From Phycicoccus endophyticus (GTDB lineage Bacteria; Actinomycetota; Actinomycetes; Actinomycetales; Dermatophilaceae): DNA of 64,000 nt. This document shows positions 6,807 through 15,295 of this stretch, one piece after another. A program made the position numbers and the translations under genes. Every line of letters begins with the position of its first letter. Position 1 is the first letter of the stretch. Location: contig NZ_JAANCN010000003.1 in NCBI RefSeq assembly GCF_011326735.1, positions 186,001-250,000 of the forward strand, given 5' to 3'. The notes under the pieces were generated by a model. That model was not told the origin of the DNA and made no database searches. It saw nothing but the letters and a program-made list of their open reading frames with translations.

Positions 6807-9287
6807 TCACCCGAAGCGGCGCCGGCTCTCGAGGACCTCGCGCAGTACGTGGTCCTCGTCGAGGAGCGCGCGGTGCACCCCCGGTGAGAGGTCCTCGCGG
6901 GCGAGCAGCTCGCTCGAGGCCGCGAGGGTCGCCGGCTCCACGAGCCACTTCGGGTGCAGGGCGGTCGCGACCCGGGAGAGGGCGTCCTCGCCCATCCGCG
7001 GCTCCAGACGGGCGAGGAGGTCCCCCACCCGCCCGACGTAGGGGCGCACGACGGCCGGGTCCTCGGCCACCCAGAAGCCACGGGCGACCTCGAGCGCACC
7101 GTAGTTGGACAGCTCCGGGTCCTTCGCCAGGGTCGACCACGCCCACTCCTTGGCCTGCGGCGTCGGGCGCGCGGCGCGCACGCCGAGCGCGGCGAGCCGC
7201 CCGGCGAGCGAGCGGTCCGCCTCCTGCGCGGCCTCGAGCTCGGCCTCCTCGAGGGCGTCCAGCGCCGCGAGCCGGCGCAGGACGAGCCAGCGGAAGTCGT
7301 CGTCGCCGGCGAGCTCCGGCGGCAGGTCCGCGCCGGCTGCCCACCGGTGCAGCCGCGCCTCGTCGCGCAGCGCGCGGGCACCCACCCGCGCGGCGAGGAG
7401 GCCCCACGCCCGCGCCGCGGGCCCGGAGGCGCCACGGGCACGCTGCCCGAGCGCGTCGGCAGCGTGCGCGACCCGCTCCATCGCCTCCGCCTGCTCGGCC
7501 GGGGGCAGGAAGAGCGGGACGACCGTGCCCGTCACGACGAGGGCGACCCGGGAGAGGACGGCCGCGTCGTCCTCCCGCGGCCAGGCCGACTCGAGGACGT
7601 CGACGACGACCCGCGGGTCGACCTCGCCCCGGTGCATGCCCCCGAGCAGCGAGGTCCACACCACCGTGCGGGCGACCGGGTCGGGCACGTCGGCGAGGCC
7701 GTCGACGAGGGCGGCGACCGTCCCGGGGTCGAGAGCGACCTCGGCCCACGTGAGGTCGCCGGCGTTGGGCACCACCAGCGCGCCCTCGGGGAGCCCGGCG
7801 ACCCCGGGGACCTCGGCCCGCTCACCGGTGAGGACCACGTCCTCGCGCAGGGCCTCGCGCCCGTGGTCGAAGGCGGCGACGTCGAGGGTGTGCGGGCGGT
7901 CGGCCGGGTGCTCCTCGGGGGTGCGCCGGGTGAGCGTCCCGGTGCGGGTCAGCTCGAGGCGGTCCGCACCGGCGGTCCGCAGCCAGGCACCGGCCCACGG
8001 CCCGAGGTCCTCGCCGGCGGCCGCGGCCATCGCGGCGAGGAACTCGGCGAGCTCACCGTTGCCGTAGGCGTGCCCGCGCAGGTAGTCGCGCACGCCGGCG
8101 AGGAACGCCTCGTCGCCGATGTGGGCGATCAGCTGGCGCAGGACGGAGGCGCCCTTGGCGTAGGAGATGCCGTCGAAGTTCTGCAGGGCCGAGAGGGCGT
8201 CCGGGGCGGGCGAGCCCGCCACCGGGTGGGTGCTCGGCGCGCGTTCGGCGGCGTAGCCCCACAGCTTGCGGACGATGCCGAAGGACACCCACGACTGCGG
8301 CGCGCCGAGCGCCTCGGCCGAGGTCCGGTAGGCCATGTACTCGGCGAAGGACTCGTTGAGCCAGAGGTCGTCCCACCACCGCATCGTCACGAGGTCGCCG
8401 AACCACATGTGGGCCATCTCGTGGGCGATGGTGTTGTCGCGTTCGAGCACCTGGTCCGGCGAGGCCGCGCCCCGGAAGACGTAGGCGTCGCGGAAGGTGA
8501 CGCACCCGGGGTTCTCCATCGCGCCGGCGTTGAACTCGGGCACGAACACCTGGTGGTACTCGCCGAAGGGGTAGCGGATGCCGAAGAGGCGGTGGTAGTG
8601 GTCCAGGCAGGTCCGGGTGGTCGCGAGCATGTGCTCGGCCTGCTCGCGCAGGGGGCGTTCCAGCGAGCGGCGGGCGTGGATGCCGAGCGGGACGCCGTCG
8701 TGCTCGGCGGTGACCGACGCCCACGGGCCGGCGCACACGGTGACGAAGTACGTCGCGAGCGGGGCGGTGCGCGCCAGCTCCCAGCGGCCCGGCGCGACCT
8801 GCGTCGCGCCACCGTTGCCGAGGACGCTCCAGTGCTCGGGGGCGCGGACCCCCACCGTGTACGGGGCCTTGAGGTCGGGCTGGTCGAAGCAGGCGAACAC
8901 CCGGGGGGCGGCGTCGAGGAAGAGATGCCCGTAGACGTAGTCCTCCCCGTCCGCCGGGTCGCTCGAGCGGTGCAGCCCCTGGCCGTCGTGGCCGTAGGAC
9001 ATCGTGGCCTCGACCTCGAGCACGTTGTCGGCGGCGAGGTCGGCCAGCCGGAGACGCCCGTCGACGAGCACGTCCTGAAGCTCGCGGCCGTTGAGCCGCA
9101 CCGAGTGCAGCGCCTGCGGGCGCAGGTCGACCACGGTGCTCTCCCCGGGGCGCCGGCAGGTGAAGGTGATGGTGGTGCGCGAGCCGAACACCTCGGGGCC
9201 GCGGTCGAGGTCGAGGTCGACCTCCATGGCCTCGACGGCAACGAGCGCAGCGCGGGAGAGGGCCTCGTCGTGGGTGAGGGAGGGCAT
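6807..9287 (-). CDS. pepN: Aminopeptidase N (M1 metallopeptidase)
   Basis: This 826-residue zinc aminopeptidase shows the exopeptidase motif GAMEN (about residue 255) and the zinc site HEMAH at about 289-293, with the third ligand in NESFAEYMAY. Together with WFGDLVTMRWWDDLWLNES these define family M1, which removes N-terminal residues from peptides in the cytosol. Length and the long helical C-terminal domain fit actinobacterial PepN. ATG 9287 (MPSLTHDEALSR) is preferred over a TTG four codons upstream. It faces the ROK regulator across a 106-base region and converges on the VWA gene. Confidence 0.95.
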   Translation of the reverse strand: MPSLTHDEALSRAALVAVEAMEVDLDLDRGPEVFGSRTTITFTCRRPGESTVVDLRPQALHSVRLNGRELQDVLVDGRLRLADLAADNVLEVEATMSYGHDGQGLHRSSDPADGEDYVYGHLFLDAAPRVFACFDQPDLKAPYTVGVRAPEHWSVLGNGGATQVAPGRWELARTAPLATYFVTVCAGPWASVTAEHDGVPLGIHARRSLERPLREQAEHMLATTRTCLDHYHRLFGIRYPFGEYHQVFVPEFNAGAMENPGCVTFRDAYVFRGAASPDQVLERDNTIAHEMAHMWFGDLVTMRWWDDLWLNESFAEYMAYRTSAEALGAPQSWVSFGIVRKLWGYAAERAPSTHPVAGSPAPDALSALQNFDGISYAKGASVLRQLIAHIGDEAFLAGVRDYLRGHAYGNGELAEFLAAMAAAAGEDLGPWAGAWLRTAGADRLELTRTGTLTRRTPEEHPADRPHTLDVAAFDHGREALREDVVLTGERAEVPGVAGLPEGALVVPNAGDLTWAEVALDPGTVAALVDGLADVPDPVARTVVWTSLLGGMHRGEVDPRVVVDVLESAWPREDDAAVLSRVALVVTGTVVPLFLPPAEQAEAMERVAHAADALGQRARGASGPAARAWGLLAARVGARALRDEARLHRWAAGADLPPELAGDDDFRWLVLRRLAALDALEEAELEAAQEADRSLAGRLAALGVRAARPTPQAKEWAWSTLAKDPELSNYGALEVARGFWVAEDPAVVRPYVGRVGDLLARLEPRMGEDALSRVATALHPKWLVEPATLAASSELLAREDLSPGVHRALLDEDHVLREVLESRRRFG

Positions 9288-9356
9288 GGGGCCAGCCAAC
9301 CAGACCCCGGCCCGCCGGCCCCGACCCGGGCGGAGGTCACGATCCGGTCACGGCTC

Positions 9357-9393
9357 TTGCCGCGCTTTAGTTAGTACACTTTACTAACTTGTC
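9357..9393 (+). promoter_or_regulatory. Promoter and palindromic operator of the ROK regulator gene
   Basis: TTGCCG (9357-9362) and TTTACT (9380-9385) are spaced by 17 bases, putting transcription start within a few bases of ATG 9394 (leaderless). The -10 box lies inside a perfect inverted repeat, AGTTAGTA-N5-TACTAACT (9369-9389). Such a site would let a bound regulator block the gene; autoregulation by the ROK protein is the simplest reading. Confidence 0.6.
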
Positions 9394-10530
9394 ATGAGCC
9401 CTCGTCCTCGCCGTGCCGGCAGCCCCACGGCGGTCCTGCCGGCCGACGGGCGCAGGGCCAACCTCAGCCTCGTCCTGCAGACGCTGCGGCGGCTCGGGCC
9501 GACCTCGCGCGCCCAGCTGGCCCGCGAGGTCGGCGTGACCAAGGTGACGATGTCCGACCTCGTCGCCGAGCTCATCGCCGACGGCAGGGTGCGCGATGCC
9601 GGGACCGCCGAGCAGGTCGGACCGGGCAAGCCCGCCACCCTCGTCGACCTCGACCGCAGCGGGCTGCTCACCCTCGCCGTGGACCTGTCGGTCCCCGCCC
9701 GCCCGCAGGCCGCGGTCGTTGACGTCACCGGCGAGGTCCTCGCCCGGGAGGAGCGCGACACCGCCGCCGAGGGCGTCGCCGGCCGCGGGCTCGACCCGCA
9801 GGTGGTCGTCGACCTCGTCCGCTCGGTCCTGGCGTCCGCGCCGCACCCGGTGCTCGGCATCGGCATCGGCACCCCCGGGCTCGTCGACCCGGACGGCCGG
9901 GTGCGCACCGCGCCGAACCTCGGGTGGCGCGACGTCGCCCTGCGCGACCTCGTGGCCGACGCGACGGGGGTGCCCGTCGTCGTCCTCAACGACTCCGACG
10001 CCGCGACCCAGGCCGAGCTGAGCGCCTCGCCCGAGAGCCTCGACATGGTGCTCGTCCAGGTCGGTCGTGGCGTCGGCTGCGGCGTCGTCAGCGACGGCCG
10101 GCTCGTCCGGGGCGCCCACCACGCCGCCGGTGAGATCGGGCACGTCACCGTCGGGACCGACGGTGGCCAGACCTGCTCGTGTGGCCGGCAGGGATGCCTC
10201 GAGACCTGGCTGTCGGCCCCGCGCCTGCGGGCCGCCGTCGAGGCCGGGAGCGACCCGGCCGACCCCGAGGGCGTCGTCGCGGTGGGCGGCCACCGGCTCG
10301 CCGTCGCGCTCGCGCCCCTCGTCGCCGCGCTCGACCTGTCCGAGGTCGTCCTCGCCGGACCGGCCGCGCTCCTGGAGCCGGTCGCCCCCGTCGTCGCCCG
10401 CAGCCTCGCCGAGCGGCTGCTGCCGAGCCTCGACACCCCCCTGTCCGTCCGCCTCGCCACGTCCCCGGAGGACATCGTCCTGCGTGGCGCAGCGGCCTCG
10501 GTCCTCTGGGACCGCCTCGGGGTCGTCTGA
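9394..10530 (+). CDS. ROK-family transcriptional regulator (NagC/XylR-like)
   Basis: The 378-residue protein has an N-terminal winged helix (LVLQTLRRLGPTSRAQLARE, then KVTMSDLVAELIADGRV at about residues 50-66) and a C-terminal sugar-kinase-like ROK domain. The ROK zinc motif is present as HVTVGTDGGQTCSCGRQGCL (about residues 250-269), and GIGIGTPGLVDPDGRV marks the first kinase-like lobe. ROK regulators sense sugars or sugar phosphates. Its position as first gene ahead of an ABC sugar importer, an N-acetylhexosaminidase and nagB suggests that it controls amino-sugar uptake. The stop is 30 bases before the binding-protein gene. Confidence 0.88.
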   Translation: MSPRPRRAGSPTAVLPADGRRANLSLVLQTLRRLGPTSRAQLAREVGVTKVTMSDLVAELIADGRVRDAGTAEQVGPGKPATLVDLDRSGLLTLAVDLSVPARPQAAVVDVTGEVLAREERDTAAEGVAGRGLDPQVVVDLVRSVLASAPHPVLGIGIGTPGLVDPDGRVRTAPNLGWRDVALRDLVADATGVPVVVLNDSDAATQAELSASPESLDMVLVQVGRGVGCGVVSDGRLVRGAHHAAGEIGHVTVGTDGGQTCSCGRQGCLETWLSAPRLRAAVEAGSDPADPEGVVAVGGHRLAVALAPLVAALDLSEVVLAGPAALLEPVAPVVARSLAERLLPSLDTPLSVRLATSPEDIVLRGAAASVLWDRLGVV

Positions 10531-10560
10531 CCCCCATACCTCCCACGAAAGGAACCCGAG

Positions 10561-11910
10561 ATGAACCGGCGCCTTCCCCTCGTCGTCCTGACGAGTGCCG
10601 CCCTCGCCCTGTCGGCCTGCTCGAGCGGAGGGGGGAGCGACGAGCCGGCCGCGACGAGCACCGCGGACAACGCCGGGGAGACGGTCACCCTCTGGCTGGC
10701 CGGCGGCGACACCCCCGACGAGCTGCGCACCTACCTGCAGGACACCTTCGCCAGCGAGACCGGCGCGACCCTGAAGATCGAGGAGCAGGCCTGGGGGGAC
10801 CTCGTGACCAAGCTGACGACGGCCCTGCCGGACGCGGCGAACACGCCCGACGTCGTCGAGCTCGGCAACACCCAGAGCCCGACCTTCACCAACGTCGGCG
10901 CCTTCATGGACATCTCCGACATGTACGACGAGCTCGGCGGCGACAAGCTGCTCCAGAGCTTCGTCGAGGCGGGGTCGGTCGACGACACGAAGTACGCGCT
11001 GCCGTACTACTTCGGGTCGCGCTACATGTTCTACCGCAAGGACATCTGGAAGAAGGCGGGCGTCGAGGTACCGACGACGCTCGAGGAGTTCAACAGCGCG
11101 GTCGCGACGATCGCCGAGGACAACCCCGAGGACATCAAGAACTTCTCCGGGTTCTTCATCGGCGGCCAGGACTGGCGCAACGGCATCTCCTGGATCTTCG
11201 CCAACGGCGGTGACCTGGCCACCAAGGAGGACGGGCAGTGGGTCTCCACCCTCTCCGACCCCGCCTCGCTCGAGGGCCTGACGCAGCTGCAGACGATCCA
11301 GCGCGAGGCGAGCAAGGCGCCGGCCGACGCCAAGGACCAGTCGCCGTGGCTGTACATCAACGACAGCGACACCATCCTCGACGAGGAGGGCAAGCAGACC
11401 AGCAAGACCTCGCTCGCGGCCGCGACGATCATGGCCCCCGGGTGGGCGCACTGGTCGATCGGCGACCTGGTCAAGAAGGACGGCAAGCAGGTGCGCGAGT
11501 GGAACGACGACACCTTCGGGGTGTTCGCGCTGCCGGGCACCGACGGTGAGCCGGCCCCGGTCTTCGCCGGCGGCTCGAACATCGCCATCTCGGCCAAGAC
11601 GCAGAACCCCGAGCTGTCCGAGGAGCTCCTGCGGATCGTCTTCTCGCCGGAGTACCAGAAGATGCTCGGTGGCGCCGGCCTCGGCCCGGCCAACTCCGAC
11701 TACGTCGACTCCCTCGGCGACGACGAGTTCGCCCAGGCCCTCATCGACTCCGCGTCGAACTCGAAGCTGACGCCCGCCGCTCCGGGCTGGGCGGCCGTGG
11801 AGTCCTCGCAGGTGCTCGAGGAGTTCTTCGGGAAGATCCGGGACACCGACGACCTCGCCGGGCTCGCCCAGCAGTACGACGAGAAGATCACCCCGATGCT
11901 CAACGGCTGA
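10561..11910 (+). CDS. ABC transporter sugar-binding lipoprotein
   Basis: The 449-residue protein has a lipoprotein signal peptide with lipobox LSAC, lipidated Cys at residue 20, then a Ser/Gly-rich linker. The mature part belongs to the family 1 extracellular solute-binding proteins: GETVTLWLAGG, a cluster of aromatic residues (ALPYYFGSRYMFYRKDIWKKAG) and the later FAGGSNIAIS block. It captures a sugar outside the membrane and hands it to the two permeases encoded next. Context with a GH3 N-acetylhexosaminidase and nagB points to chitobiose or another N-acetylglucosamine oligosaccharide. An AAAGGA ribosome-binding site precedes the ATG. A very stable hairpin follows the gene. Confidence 0.9.
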   Translation: MNRRLPLVVLTSAALALSACSSGGGSDEPAATSTADNAGETVTLWLAGGDTPDELRTYLQDTFASETGATLKIEEQAWGDLVTKLTTALPDAANTPDVVELGNTQSPTFTNVGAFMDISDMYDELGGDKLLQSFVEAGSVDDTKYALPYYFGSRYMFYRKDIWKKAGVEVPTTLEEFNSAVATIAEDNPEDIKNFSGFFIGGQDWRNGISWIFANGGDLATKEDGQWVSTLSDPASLEGLTQLQTIQREASKAPADAKDQSPWLYINDSDTILDEEGKQTSKTSLAAATIMAPGWAHWSIGDLVKKDGKQVREWNDDTFGVFALPGTDGEPAPVFAGGSNIAISAKTQNPELSEELLRIVFSPEYQKMLGGAGLGPANSDYVDSLGDDEFAQALIDSASNSKLTPAAPGWAAVESSQVLEEFFGKIRDTDDLAGLAQQYDEKITPMLNG

Positions 11911-11917
11911 CCCGCTC

Positions 11918-11952
11918 CCCCGGCGCCGGCGCGAGACGCGCCGGCGCCGGGG
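11918..11952 (+). terminator. Very stable intra-operon hairpin between binding protein and permease
   Basis: CCCCGGCGCCGGCGCG at 11918-11933 pairs perfectly with 11937-11952 around the 3-base loop AGA, a 16-bp all-G/C stem. It starts seven bases after the binding-protein stop and ends 39 bases before the permease start. Such hairpins typically act as partial terminators or 3' mRNA stabilisers, giving more binding protein than permease. Confidence 0.7.
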
Positions 11953-11991
11953 ACCGCCCGACCCCGATCCGCCTGCCCCGAGGACCACGCC

Positions 11992-12972
11992 ATGCCGTCG
12001 CGGACTCTCGACCACGACCCCCCGGGCTCCGCCAGCGGCCCGGTGCCCGCTCCGACCCGCTCCGCTGCACCGCGCCGACCCGGGTCCGGGGCGTCCCGCC
12101 GGCTGCCCTACCTGCTCGTCCTGCCCACCGTCCTCCTCCTGCTCGCCGCGCTCGGCTACCCCGTCGGCTGGCAGCTCGTGACGAGCCTGCGGCGCTTCGG
12201 CCTGGCCCAGCAGTTCGGCGCACCACCGCAGTGGGTCGGCCTGGACAACTACGCCGCCCTCGTGAGCGACCCCACGCTGTGGGGCGTCGTCGTGCGCTCG
12301 GTGCTCTTCTGCGTCGTCACCGCGCTCGTCACCGTCGCGGTCGGAGGGGCCGTTGCGGTGCTGATGAACGCCCTCGACCGGTGGACCCGGCTCGCCCTGC
12401 AGGTGGCGCTGCTCCTCGCCTGGGCGATGCCGATCGTCGCGGCGATGACGGTGTGGATCTGGATCGTCGACTGGCGCCGCGGGCTGCTCAACTGGGCCCT
12501 GGTTCACCTCGGGGTCGACTCCGCCGCCGGTCACAACTGGCTCGCGGAGCCGCTCTCCTTCTTCGTCGTGGCCTCCGTGGTCGTGGTCTGGATGAGCGTG
12601 CCGTTCGTCGCCCTGAGCATCTACGCCGGGCTGACCCAGGTCGGCCAGGAGGTCATCGAGGCGGCGATGCTCGACGGCGCGAGCGGGGTGCAGCGCCTGC
12701 GCTACATCTACGCCCCGCTCGTCGCGCCCGTCCTCTCGATCGTCATGCTGCTCCAGCTCATCTGGGACCTGCGGGTCTTCACCCAGATCAAGCTGCTCCA
12801 GGACGCGGGGTCGGTCGCGAACGAGACCAACCTGCTCGGCACGTACGTCTACCAGCTCGGCACCGGCAAGGGCGACTTCGGCACCGCGAGTGCCGTGAGC
12901 GTGCTCATCCTCCTGATCACGGTCGCCCTCAGCTGGTACTACGTCCGCTCCCTCATGGCCCAGGAGTCCTGA
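11992..12972 (+). CDS. ABC sugar permease, MalF-type
   Basis: This 326-residue inner-membrane protein has about six transmembrane helices after a proline-rich, basic N-terminus (first helix LPYLLVLPTVLLLLAALGY). The EAA loop that docks on the ATPase reads EAAMLDGASGVQRLRYIYAP near residues 223-242. It forms the translocation pore with the next gene product. Its TGA overlaps the next ATG by one base. No ATP-binding subunit is encoded in the operon; actinobacterial sugar importers often share one MsiK-type ATPase, which is the likely explanation here. Confidence 0.9.
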   Translation: MPSRTLDHDPPGSASGPVPAPTRSAAPRRPGSGASRRLPYLLVLPTVLLLLAALGYPVGWQLVTSLRRFGLAQQFGAPPQWVGLDNYAALVSDPTLWGVVVRSVLFCVVTALVTVAVGGAVAVLMNALDRWTRLALQVALLLAWAMPIVAAMTVWIWIVDWRRGLLNWALVHLGVDSAAGHNWLAEPLSFFVVASVVVVWMSVPFVALSIYAGLTQVGQEVIEAAMLDGASGVQRLRYIYAPLVAPVLSIVMLLQLIWDLRVFTQIKLLQDAGSVANETNLLGTYVYQLGTGKGDFGTASAVSVLILLITVALSWYYVRSLMAQES

Positions 12973-13811
12973 TGCGCCGCTCCCCCCTCTCGCGCGCCCT
13001 GCTCGCCCTGCTCGGCCTGGCCGTCGCCGCGGTGTGGGCCTTCCCCGTCTACTGGATGCTCGACTCGGCGCTCCTGCCCAACGTCGTGCTCCAGTCCACG
13101 ACACCGACGTTCCTGCCCTTCGGTGGTTCCCTGGACAACTTCGCCGCCGTCGTGTCCGACCCGGCCTTCGTCCGCGCGCTGTCGGTCTCGCTCGTCGTCA
13201 CGCTGACGACGGTGGGCGCGGCACTCGTCGTCGCCTTCCTCGGTGCCCTGGCCGTGAGCCGCTTCCGGTTCCGCGGCCGCTCCGCGTTCGTCCTCGCACT
13301 CCTGCTCATCCAGATGCTGCCCGCCGAGGGGCTGTTCATCGCCCAGTACAAGATGATGTCCTCGCTCGGGCTGCTCAACCGCTCGCTCGCCCTCGCCGTG
13401 CTCTACACCGCAGCGGTCGTGCCGTTCACGATCTGGATGCTGCGCGGCTTCGTCGCCGGCGTGCCCGCCGAGCTCGAGGAGGCCGCGATGGTCGACGGGC
13501 TCTCACGCACCCAGGCGTTCCTGCGGATCACCTTCCCGCTGCTGGCCCCCGGCCTGGTCGCCTCCGGGGTCTACGCCTTCCTCCAGGCGTGGAACGAGTT
13601 CACCGTCGCGCTCGTCGTCATGACCGACGAGCAGTCGCGCACCCTCCCGCTGTGGCTGCGCGGCTTCGTCCAGGCCAGCGCGAGCCGCGAGACCGACTGG
13701 GGCCAGGTCATGGCCGCCTCGACCCTCGTCGCGGTCCCGGTCATCGTCTTCTTCCTCGTGGTCCAGGGACGGATGAGCAGCGGCCTCGTCGGCGGAGCGG
13801 TCAAGGGATGA
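12972..13811 (+). CDS. ABC sugar permease, MalG-type
   Basis: The 279-residue partner permease begins MRRSPLSRALLALLGLAV and has six predicted membrane helices. Its EAA motif is EEAAMVDGLSRTQAFLRITF at about residues 168-187. ATG 12972 overlaps the stop of the upstream permease as TGATG, which fixes the start. The end overlaps the GH3 gene by four bases (ATGA), indicating translational coupling of transporter and hydrolase. Confidence 0.9.
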   Translation: MRRSPLSRALLALLGLAVAAVWAFPVYWMLDSALLPNVVLQSTTPTFLPFGGSLDNFAAVVSDPAFVRALSVSLVVTLTTVGAALVVAFLGALAVSRFRFRGRSAFVLALLLIQMLPAEGLFIAQYKMMSSLGLLNRSLALAVLYTAAVVPFTIWMLRGFVAGVPAELEEAAMVDGLSRTQAFLRITFPLLAPGLVASGVYAFLQAWNEFTVALVVMTDEQSRTLPLWLRGFVQASASRETDWGQVMAASTLVAVPVIVFFLVVQGRMSSGLVGGAVKG

Positions 13812-15199
13812 CCCTCGACACGGACCTGACCGCGGTCCTCCAACCGGGCTTCTCCGGGACGCACGTCCCGCCGTGGCTGCTCCAGGCCCGGGAGCAGGGC
13901 CTGCTCTCGGTGTGCCTCTACGGGGACAACGCCGGCCCCGACGGCGGGGTGGCGGAGGTCTGTGCGGCGCTGGTGGAGGCGACGCCCGGCGTCCTCGTCG
14001 CGGCCGACGAGGAGGGCGGTGACGTGACCCGGCTGCACTACCCGGACGGGGCGCCCTCGGTCGGCAACGCCGTGCTCGGCCGGCTCGACGACCCGGCGGT
14101 GACCCGGGCCGCCGCTCGGGGCATCGGGAGCGAGCTCGCGGCCCTGGGCGTCGGCCTGGACCTCGCACCGGTCGTCGACGTCAACTCCTCGCCGGAGAAC
14201 CCCGTCATCGGCGTGCGCTCGTTCGGAGCCGACCCCGAGGCCGTGGCACGGCACACCGCCGCGTGGGTGACCGGCCTCCAGGGCACCGGGGTCGCCGCGT
14301 GCGCCAAGCACTTCCCGGGCCACGGCGACACGGTCGCCGACTCCCACCACGACCTGCCGCGGGTGGACGCCCCGGCCGAGCTGCTGCAGGCCCGCGAGCT
14401 GCGTCCCTTCCGCGCCGCGGTGGACGCCGGCGTCGCCGCCGTGATGACCTCGCACATCCTCCTGCCGGCGCTGGACCCGACGCACCCGGCGACGTTCTCG
14501 CCCGCCGTCCTCGCGCTGCTGCGCGACGGGCTCGGGTTCGAGGGCACCATCGTCAGCGACGCCCTGGACATGGCAGGGGCGAGCGCGCGGACCGGCATCC
14601 CCGAGGCCGCTGTCCGCGCCCTGGCGGCGGGCGTGGACCTGCTCTGCCTCGGACCCGCCACCGGAGCGCAGCGCCTCGCCGACGTGCGCCGGGCGCTGCG
14701 GGAGGCCGTCGAGACCGGGCGCCTGCCCCGCACCCGGGTGGCCGAGGCCGCGGCCCGCGTGCGGGTCCTCGCCGACCGCACCCTGCGCCCCGCGCCGGGG
14801 CCGGTGGAGCCGCCGGTCCCCCTCGCCGAGGCCGCCCGCGCCTTCACGCTCACCGAGCGTGCCCGCCGGTTCGCCTGCGGCCCCGCGCCGCTCGCGCTCG
14901 TCCAGGTCCCGAGTGCGAGCAACCTGGCCGTCGGTGGCGTCGCCTGGGGCCCGCAGGCCCTCGGCGAGACCGTTGCCGAGGAGGCCGTGCCGCCGGGCGC
15001 GCGCGTCGCCGTCGTCGGGCGGTCCATCGGGCCGGGGCACCCCGCCCACGAGGTCCGGCGCCGGCTGGCCGCGCGCGGCCACGACGTGGTCCTCGTCGAG
15101 TGCGGGTGGCCCCGGGGCGGGGCCGATGTCGAGACCTGGGGGTCCTCCCCCGCGGTCGCCGCCGCCCTGCTGCACGTGCTCGGTGGGGGGCGCCGGTGA
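13808..15199 (+). CDS. Glycoside hydrolase family 3 beta-N-acetylhexosaminidase (NagZ-like)
   Basis: The 463-residue protein carries the NagZ hallmark KHFPGHGDTVADSH at residues 167-180, where Asp178-His180 acts as the general acid/base dyad. The catalytic nucleophile Asp251 lies in IVSDALDMAGA. An upstream block, LDLAPVVDVNSSPENPVIG, lines the sugar site. GH3 enzymes of this type remove terminal N-acetylglucosamine. With no signal peptide it should act in the cytosol on imported chitooligosaccharide or muropeptide sugars. It has about 100 extra C-terminal residues beyond the barrel. The ATG overlaps the permease stop (ATGA). A specific substrate cannot be fixed from sequence alone. Confidence 0.88.
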   Translation: MTLDTDLTAVLQPGFSGTHVPPWLLQAREQGLLSVCLYGDNAGPDGGVAEVCAALVEATPGVLVAADEEGGDVTRLHYPDGAPSVGNAVLGRLDDPAVTRAAARGIGSELAALGVGLDLAPVVDVNSSPENPVIGVRSFGADPEAVARHTAAWVTGLQGTGVAACAKHFPGHGDTVADSHHDLPRVDAPAELLQARELRPFRAAVDAGVAAVMTSHILLPALDPTHPATFSPAVLALLRDGLGFEGTIVSDALDMAGASARTGIPEAAVRALAAGVDLLCLGPATGAQRLADVRRALREAVETGRLPRTRVAEAAARVRVLADRTLRPAPGPVEPPVPLAEAARAFTLTERARRFACGPAPLALVQVPSASNLAVGGVAWGPQALGETVAEEAVPPGARVAVVGRSIGPGHPAHEVRRRLAARGHDVVLVECGWPRGGADVETWGSSPAVAAALLHVLGGGRR

Positions 15200-15282
15200 C
15201 GTCCGCGGTGGTGCCGGTGCGGCCGGCTCGACCGACGTTCCGGCACCGGCGGACCGCTCGACCCGCCCGCGGCCTGAGCACC

Positions 15283-15288
15283 TAGGCT
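15283..15288 (+). promoter_or_regulatory. -10 box of a probable leaderless nagB promoter
   Basis: TAGGCT is followed by seven bases and the ATG at 15296, with no Shine-Dalgarno sequence. nagB therefore probably has its own promoter besides read-through from the transporter operon. Confidence 0.5.
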
Positions 15289-15295
15289 GACCGCG

